Shown: positions 59,898 through 64,000 of the stretch, piece by piece | How the letters are laid out: the number at the start of each line of letters is the position of its first letter | How positions within the stretch are numbered: the first letter of the stretch is position 1 | DNA from: Bemisia tabaci | Taxonomy: Eukaryota > Arthropoda > Insecta > Hemiptera > Aleyrodidae | Direction of reading: 5' to 3' | Assembly: GCF_918797505.1 (NCBI RefSeq) | Contig: NC_092797.1 | Location: forward strand, 21,651,372 to 21,715,371 | DNA length: 64,000 nucleotides | The notes under the pieces: model-generated | The model's database searches: none | Told to the model about the DNA's origin: nothing | Seen by the model: the letters and a program-made list of their open reading frames with translations, nothing else | Program-made: the position numbers and the translations under genes

Positions 59898-62800
59898 ATG
59901 TCATTGCATGTAGTAATCATGACCCTCCAGAAGATTCACAATGTTGATGCTTCATCCAGTGACTTATCAATTATTTTCAATGCAGCTCAGCAGTCTTTGG
60001 AGCAACCCATTTGTGTCCGACCGATCAACTGTGCTTATGGAGCCAATTTTTTAATAGTCGTAAGTATAGATTCACTTATCTATTGCATTATCAGAGTAGC
60101 TCAACTGCCCAAGCTTGACAAAAACAAAACTCACAAAAAATACTGATTGAACATGTTCCATGCCATGAGATTGAACATGTTCCATGCCATGAAAAGTGAA
60201 ATTTGAGGGGGCTGACCTCAGATTCCGCATCTAACTACTCAAAGATTGCTCCAGTTCCTTTATCCAGTGAGCAATTGGCATAGGGTGATCCTATTCCTAA
60301 CGGTCCCTTACATTTCTGTTTGGCGACGCAACCAGTAGCTATGTCAACATACCCATATACGTATAATTACGTATATGTATAATTGCCTGTGAACTGCATA
60401 GAACCAAAAACTGGAGGAAAAGACATTGACAGTTGTTTGCTAAACTTTAGAAAGATGACAGCAGAGAATGTAAGCTGTAGATTAAAGTGTGGCCTCAAAA
60501 CTAAATGTATTAGGAGTTCACTTTCAAGGCATCAAATTATCACCTGATTTAACCCATTCACCTCGTTTGACGAGTATACTCGTCAGCGCGTGTGCGGGAC
60601 ATATCTCAGTTGACGAGTTGATTCGCAGCATCTATTGGCGTTGCTATGCGATTTTTTTGGCAGTGTTTTTTCACTTTTCCGATAGATGGCATCTCAAGCG
60701 TCGAAATGGCGAAAATGGCGCAAAGTAACTCGTCAGCTGAGATAATGTCCTAGGCGCCCGCTGACGAGTAAACTCGTCATGTGAGGCGAATGGGTTAAAG
60801 GGGATGGCAACCCTAAAATTGAAAATGAGATAGTATTAAAAACTGAAGCGGGAAGGTCTAAGAAGCAACATGGCTCTGTCCCGAATGAAAAATTTGCAAA
60901 ATCGGCAGAGATATGAAAGATTGTAAGTCTGACTGGTGACGTCATGCGTTCCTGGTGCGACTGCGGTTCACTTGCACACAACTCGAGGCCTGGCGCGTTC
61001 CCTGTCTGGCGCCGCAAAGTTGTCCTAATAGTCACACGGAAGCAAAGAAAAAAGAGTCGGCCAGAAACGAGCGAAATCGGGGCGAACTAATAAATTTTTG
61101 CGAACACGCGTTGGCCACTTGACACTGGAGACAGTATAGAGAGCGCAGACTGCGAAACACAAGACGGAGCTTATGATGTCACGCACACAGCTGTTTTTTC
61201 GCATCAGCAGCTCAACGAATGGAGATATTTAAACGGATTTTGGCATCGTTCATTGCACACTTTTCTTCGTCGATTTAGCCAAGCTTGTTTTTAAGGTTGC
61301 TCTCTCCTTTAAAGTCTGATACAGCATTCGAAACTAACCGTCGAGTTTTGGGAGCCATTAGACTCATCAAGCTCGATTTTTAGGGGCCAAATTGACTGTT
61401 TGCCTATATATTACGGCGCATGTAGTGAAAAGTTGGAATCTGGTGCCGTGCGTCGAATTTTAAAAAAATCGTCAAACAGAAAAATTAGGATTTTCTTTTT
61501 AACGGGGAGGAGGGGGGCAATTTTTAGGGGTCACGTTGACGCAGAGCCTTCATTTTTTAGGCGCCAGCACCGATTTCTTGGGCGCATTTGGCACGTTGGC
61601 GCCTGTGAGTTTCAAAGCTGGTCTGATAACTTATGAAGGAGATAGAAACTAAAAAAGCTTACCTATTTTATAGATTCATTTTCTATTTGTAGAACTGCCG
61701 CCTCTAATTCTGTTTCTGAAATTCATTTTAAGAATAACATTTTCTTGGAGTACAGAAACCTATTTTCTTTCAAATCACTTTTATTTATCAAGTGAGGAGA
61801 GTGTATAGGGTGGTACTGACAAAATTGAGAGTGCACTGATCCCTACATTTGGATGTACAGTCCAGAGATATAGGTTGAAATTTGGCAACAATGCACCTCA
61901 GAAGAATTTCTAAATGGTCATTGGTTATAATTTGAAAAATTTGTTAGTTTCAGTGGCCATTCAACTAAATTTCTAAAGGACTTTACCTAGACGACCATAT
62001 TTTTATGAAGAGTCTAATAAAAAATGGTCTCATTAATGGTGACCACTTAAGTAAAATGATGTGGGACTTTACCTTAACATCGGTACTCCAATGAGTTGAC
62101 TTGGTTACTGGTTGTCAGGAACATAAAGGGCTTTTTTTTTATCCGAACCGCAGAGGAACTGTGAACGCATCACTTTTTTATCCCGTTCCACTGGCGTGTT
62201 CCATGTGTTCCATGTGCTTGGACCGCTCTTCCAAGGTGGGTTGAGGTTGGTTGGGGCCACGGTTAGGCCGGTTGAACCAGCCCGAACCGCTACCAACGCG
62301 TTCCATGCGTTCCGCGGATAAAAAAAAGCCTTTAAATGTTGCCATGGCTGTCTTTCTGAAGTTCTCAAATGTTAAATCAATGATTGGCCCATTGGTTATC
62401 AACTACATATCGACGGTGCAAGTCGGCAATCACATAACTCGGTTTGCGACGTCGCAGACTTCCTGTCATACTTTATTTTTTAAATGGAAAACTACTCAAC
62501 GGCAATTCTTTAAAACTGTCATGATTTTTCTCCTCAATTCGAAGAAATTCTTCAAAAACTTCAAGAAATAATGTCAATTTGTTCTCATTTAAAAAAATGA
62601 CGCACAGGCGGAGATTTTCAGACACCGCAAACGAGTTATGTGATTGCCGACTTTCACCGTCGATATGTTTCTGTTACTGTTGTGTTAAGTAAGTAAAGTT
62701 AAATAGTTGATTGTAAATGGAAGAAAAATAATCTCTCCCACCAACTTACCTTTTACCATTTTGATGTGTTTCAGGGACATATCCATACTGCGCATGATCT

Positions 62801-63882
62801 TATTCAAAGGACGAGTATGTGCAGCAAAGTTTTATATGTGCAAGATGGTAAGATTCTTTCTCTTCCTGTAGATTCACTGCGAAATATGTTGATTGACTTT
62901 TAGATCAAAACATAAAAGCTGCTCTCTTGATGCTTGCATCTCTTTTCAATGCATCAGTGGAGACAATGTACCTCTGTTGCACCCTGAAAGTCTTTTAACT
63001 TAAAGGGTGCGGTCAGGGATCGGGAGCTGTAGTTTCTGTTTGCCATGCTGCTATGTAATTTCTATTGGATAGTATCATTCCTAAATATATGTTGTTTGAT
63101 TCTAGGAAGATTTTTGGTAACATTTCAGTCCAAGTTTTTAGTTAAAGGGACAAATGCAAAGCGCATGCGCATCGTTTTTTGCGACTGCAAACTGAGTGTT
63201 AAGTAAGCAAACTTTTATCGAAAAGTCTTTATGATTTCATGGTGTTTTCAAGAAACAATTCCAGAAAAATTGACCAATAGTTGCCCCACTAAAATATAAA
63301 ATAGGGGAGACTCTTGACACTTTACCCCTTCGCACCTCTGAAGTGCCCCTCCTGCACCCATTTGTTGTTGAAAGTTTACCTATCCACTTACTTACTCTTT
63401 TTGCCTAGTTTGCGGCTCCCCCCCCCTGTTTTTGCTCTTTATATGCAAACAAATGCAATTTTACATAAAAATTACCATTTTTAAGTTGAAGGAAGTTGGA
63501 CTTCCCATTTCCAAAATCTGTTTTCAAAGTCTTCCCATATTTGCATGCCACTGACTGTGATCCGTCAGTCGGGTGGTCGTGAAGTTTTTACCCCCTAAGT
63601 TATCTCGTCAGCTGCTCAGCCATTTGATCGGTTTACCAATTAAATGTTCATTTGATCAATGTTTCAGCAAATTCTAACAATTTATTCCGTGTAATACTCC
63701 TGAATGCCTGTGCAAAGGAAGCCGAAGAGGCAGGTGTGAAAGAGATGGATTTGGTTGCGTTCTTGAATCCTCGTCTCTCTCCTCATCCCGCACTGGAGTG
63801 GTCCAGTTTAAAAGTTTACAGAAAACAAATAATATTTCATGACAAAAACAAGGCGTCATCTTCCATGTGGCTCTATCAACAG
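59898..63882 (+). CDS. Unrecognised protein-coding gene, 5' part only (three exons, runs off window)
   Basis: Seen: exons 59898-60059, 62775-62847 and 63668-63882 join in frame (phases 0 and 1) into 150 codons, each with GTAAG/GTGAG donors and pyrimidine-TTTCAG acceptors. The first ATG after an in-frame stop is at 59898; a second at 59919 (MTLQKIHNVDASSSDL) may be the true start. The encoded stretch contains FNAAQQSLEQPICVRP, SKVLYVQD, LFRVILLNACAKEAEEAG, MDLVAFLNPRLSPHP and MWLYQQ. No transmembrane segment, signal peptide or catalytic motif is obvious. The exons read as ordinary soluble, conserved-looking protein and lack stops, and codons agree across three separate exons, which makes chance unlikely. 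The last exon ends at a GTGAGA donor at 63883, so more exons lie to the right. I do not recognise the family. Intron 1 holds three miniature transposons. Confidence 0.75.
60140..60195. repeat. Short tandem repeat in intron of the unrecognised gene
   Basis: GATTGAACATGTTCCATGCC occurs twice 25 bp apart (near 60145 and 60170). Confidence 0.8.
60553..60794. mobile_element. piggyBac-like miniature element with TTAA target duplication
   Basis: TTAA (60549-60552), then CCCATTCACCTCGTTTGACG; the right end reads ...CGCCTCACATGACGAG in reverse complement up to GAATGGG, then TTAA (60795-60798). TTAA duplication and CCC...GGG ends are diagnostic of piggyBac elements. At 242 bp it is non-autonomous. The TGACGAGTATACTCGTCA ends are themselves palindromic. 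It lies in intron 1 of the unrecognised gene. Confidence 0.85.
60799..62119. other. Intron 1 of the unrecognised gene
   Basis: No exon seen. A stretch at 61350-61610 (TTTTTAGGGGCCAAATTGAC, TATATTACGGCGCATG, TTTTTTAGGCGCCAGCACC) resembles 54440-54530 (TTTTTTAGGAGCCTAATTAAC, TTCATTATGGCGCATTC, TTTTTTAGGCGCCACAATG), so it is another dispersed repeat. Confidence 0.5.
62120..62340. mobile_element. Miniature inverted-repeat element (AACATAAAGGGCTTTTTTTT ends)
   Basis: AACATAAAGGGCTTTTTTTT-ATCCG at the left is mirrored by CGGAT-AAAAAAAAGCCTTTAAATGTT at the right. The interior is GC-richer and contains short repeats of GTTCCATG and GGTTGG. No transposase. It lies in intron 1 of the unrecognised gene. 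Confidence 0.72.
62405..62667. mobile_element. Family B miniature element, copy 5
   Basis: Left ACATATCGACGGTGCAAGTC, right GACTTTCACCGTCGATATGT; terminal repeats are close to identical for about 45 bp. It lies in intron 1 of the unrecognised gene, about 110 bp before its second exon. Confidence 0.86.
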
Positions 63883-64000
63883 GTGAGATTTTTTTTGCTT
63901 ACTACCAACACAGCCTCACAAAATTGAGGTAAACATAGGTAAAAATCCTGGAGGCGGTCACGCTGCATGTCATTTTCAAAACCCTGCACCTCTGTCATTT

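Overview
This window is eukaryotic nuclear DNA: AT-rich, gene-poor, intron-bearing and crowded with palindromic DNA-transposon relics. The loop of one inverted repeat holds a run of (TTAGG)n, the usual arthropod telomere unit. The two recognisable genes, Deltex and dynactin subunit 6, have metazoan architecture. An insect is the best fit. Some repeats look familiar to me from hemipteran (whitefly-like) DNA, but that is an impression and not something the sequence proves.

Layout. Bases 1-33,300 hold no gene I can support. They contain miniature inverted-repeat elements of at least eight families, several tandem or satellite-like blocks, a 976-bp full-length palindrome (21,190-22,165), a poly(A)-tailed retroposon with a 15-bp target duplication (13,182-13,338) and a satellite block flanked by two copies of one transposon (27.5-29.5 kb). 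From 33,347 to 39,225, on the minus strand, lies a complete five-exon gene for dynactin subunit 6 (187 aa as assembled by reading splice sites). Its last intron carries a Helitron helicase relic and a 1.66-kb foldback with nearly identical arms. From 43,160 to 51,186, on the plus strand, lies a complete eight-coding-exon Deltex gene (542 aa: two WWE domains, RING, Deltex C-terminal domain). Its introns carry a 5'-truncated non-LTR retrotransposon with a 13-bp target duplication and one miniature element.

From 51.6 to 59.0 kb a block bounded by 26-bp inverted repeats contains a 184-bp near-perfect hairpin with a 9-bp target duplication, a 432-bp tandem duplication, and a mirrored repeat that is also present in direct orientation between the two genes at 39.8-41.7 kb. 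At 59,898 a third gene starts on the plus strand. Three coding exons (150 codons) join in frame and the gene runs off the window. I do not recognise its product.

Functionally the genes are unrelated. Deltex is an E3 ubiquitin ligase acting in Notch signalling, and dynactin subunit 6 is part of the pointed-end complex of the dynein adaptor dynactin. They are divergently oriented with about 3.9 kb between their start codons. No operon, CRISPR array, tRNA or rRNA was seen. The most distinctive property of the window is the density and variety of long inverted repeats, including one inside a transcribed intron, and a short core motif (AATTGAAGGCG) shared by otherwise different repeat families.
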